Assembly: GCA_000231825.2 (NCBI GenBank)
Contig: JH720338.1
Coordinates: 638,045-702,044 of the forward strand
Source of the DNA: Tetrahymena elliotti 4EA
Taxonomy: Eukaryota > Ciliophora > Oligohymenophorea > Hymenostomatida > Tetrahymenidae
Direction of reading: 5' to 3'
Length of the DNA: 64,000 nt
In this document: positions 63,870 to 64,000 of the stretch, one piece after another
Layout of the letters: each line of letters begins with the position of its first letter
Position numbering within the stretch: the first letter of the stretch is position 1
The notes under the pieces: model-generated
Told to the model about the DNA's origin: nothing
Seen by the model: only the letters and a program-made list of their open reading frames with translations
Databases searched by the model: none
Position numbers and translations under genes: made by a program

Positions 63870-64000
63870 CTTTTTAATTTAAACATTAAATATTAATTTG
63901 CTTCAAATTCAAAAATAAATTTTTCTAAAAATCAAAAATATCCAAACTCCAAACTGTATTTTCATTCCTTCATTGATTAATTTACAAATAAATTTAATTA

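Overview
The window reads as macronuclear DNA of a ciliate, most likely Tetrahymena. It is very AT-rich. Every recognisable protein is interrupted by in-frame TAA and TAG that fall where glutamine is expected, and each real gene ends in TGA. The introns are short, AT-rich and GT...AG. Four 5S rRNA genes of Tetrahymena type lie at 42183-43053. Standard-code ORF calls are useless here, so all genes below were read with TAA/TAG = Gln and TGA as the only stop.

Layout. 456-4931 (-) is a membrane-anchored hybrid histidine kinase whose phospho-accepting His is Tyr. 6929-9492 (+) is a ciliate-type transmembrane protein with two introns. 9905-10951 and 12326-13378 (both -) are tandem aldo-keto reductases. 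14534-16020 (+) is a Bfr1-like coiled-coil protein. 16.0-22.9 kb is a gene-poor stretch with a degenerate repeat array, a 125-base N gap and three doubtful ORFs. 22926-24263 (-) is a syntaxin-16/Tlg2-type Qa-SNARE with five introns. 25023-31785 (-) is a 2,217-residue Cache-TPR-VWA membrane protein. 33634-34740 (-) is an isopenicillin-N-synthase-like 2OG-Fe(II) oxygenase. 36325-38607 (-) is a FAST-like helical-repeat protein. 39877-41814 (-) is a cytosolic Hsp70. Then come the four 5S genes (-), a TPR protein at 43383-44411 (+), an MFS transporter at 45146-46707 (+), a TPR pseudogene at 47175-48439 (-) and its intact sister at 49830-51011 (-), an aspartyl-protease fragment at 51602-52138 (-), and an isochorismatase-family enzyme at 52543-53496 (+). 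A decayed LRR gene lies near 54.06-54.96 kb. Two tiny lysine-rich genes sit at 55961-56086 (-) and 60389-60565 (+). From 61563 to the window end (-) is the C-terminal part of a SNF2 helicase of SMARCAL1/ZRANB3 type.

The genes do not form an operon or one pathway; this is an ordinary eukaryotic arrangement with AT-rich spacers of 0.3-4 kb. The clearest local themes are recent duplication and decay (AKR pair, TPR trio with one dead copy, 5S dimer duplication, LRR and protease relics) and two sensory membrane proteins of unusual build: the Tyr-for-His hybrid kinase, and the Cache protein whose VWA domain appears to be split by about 500 residues. No CRISPR, tRNA, telomeric repeat, transposase or integrase was seen.
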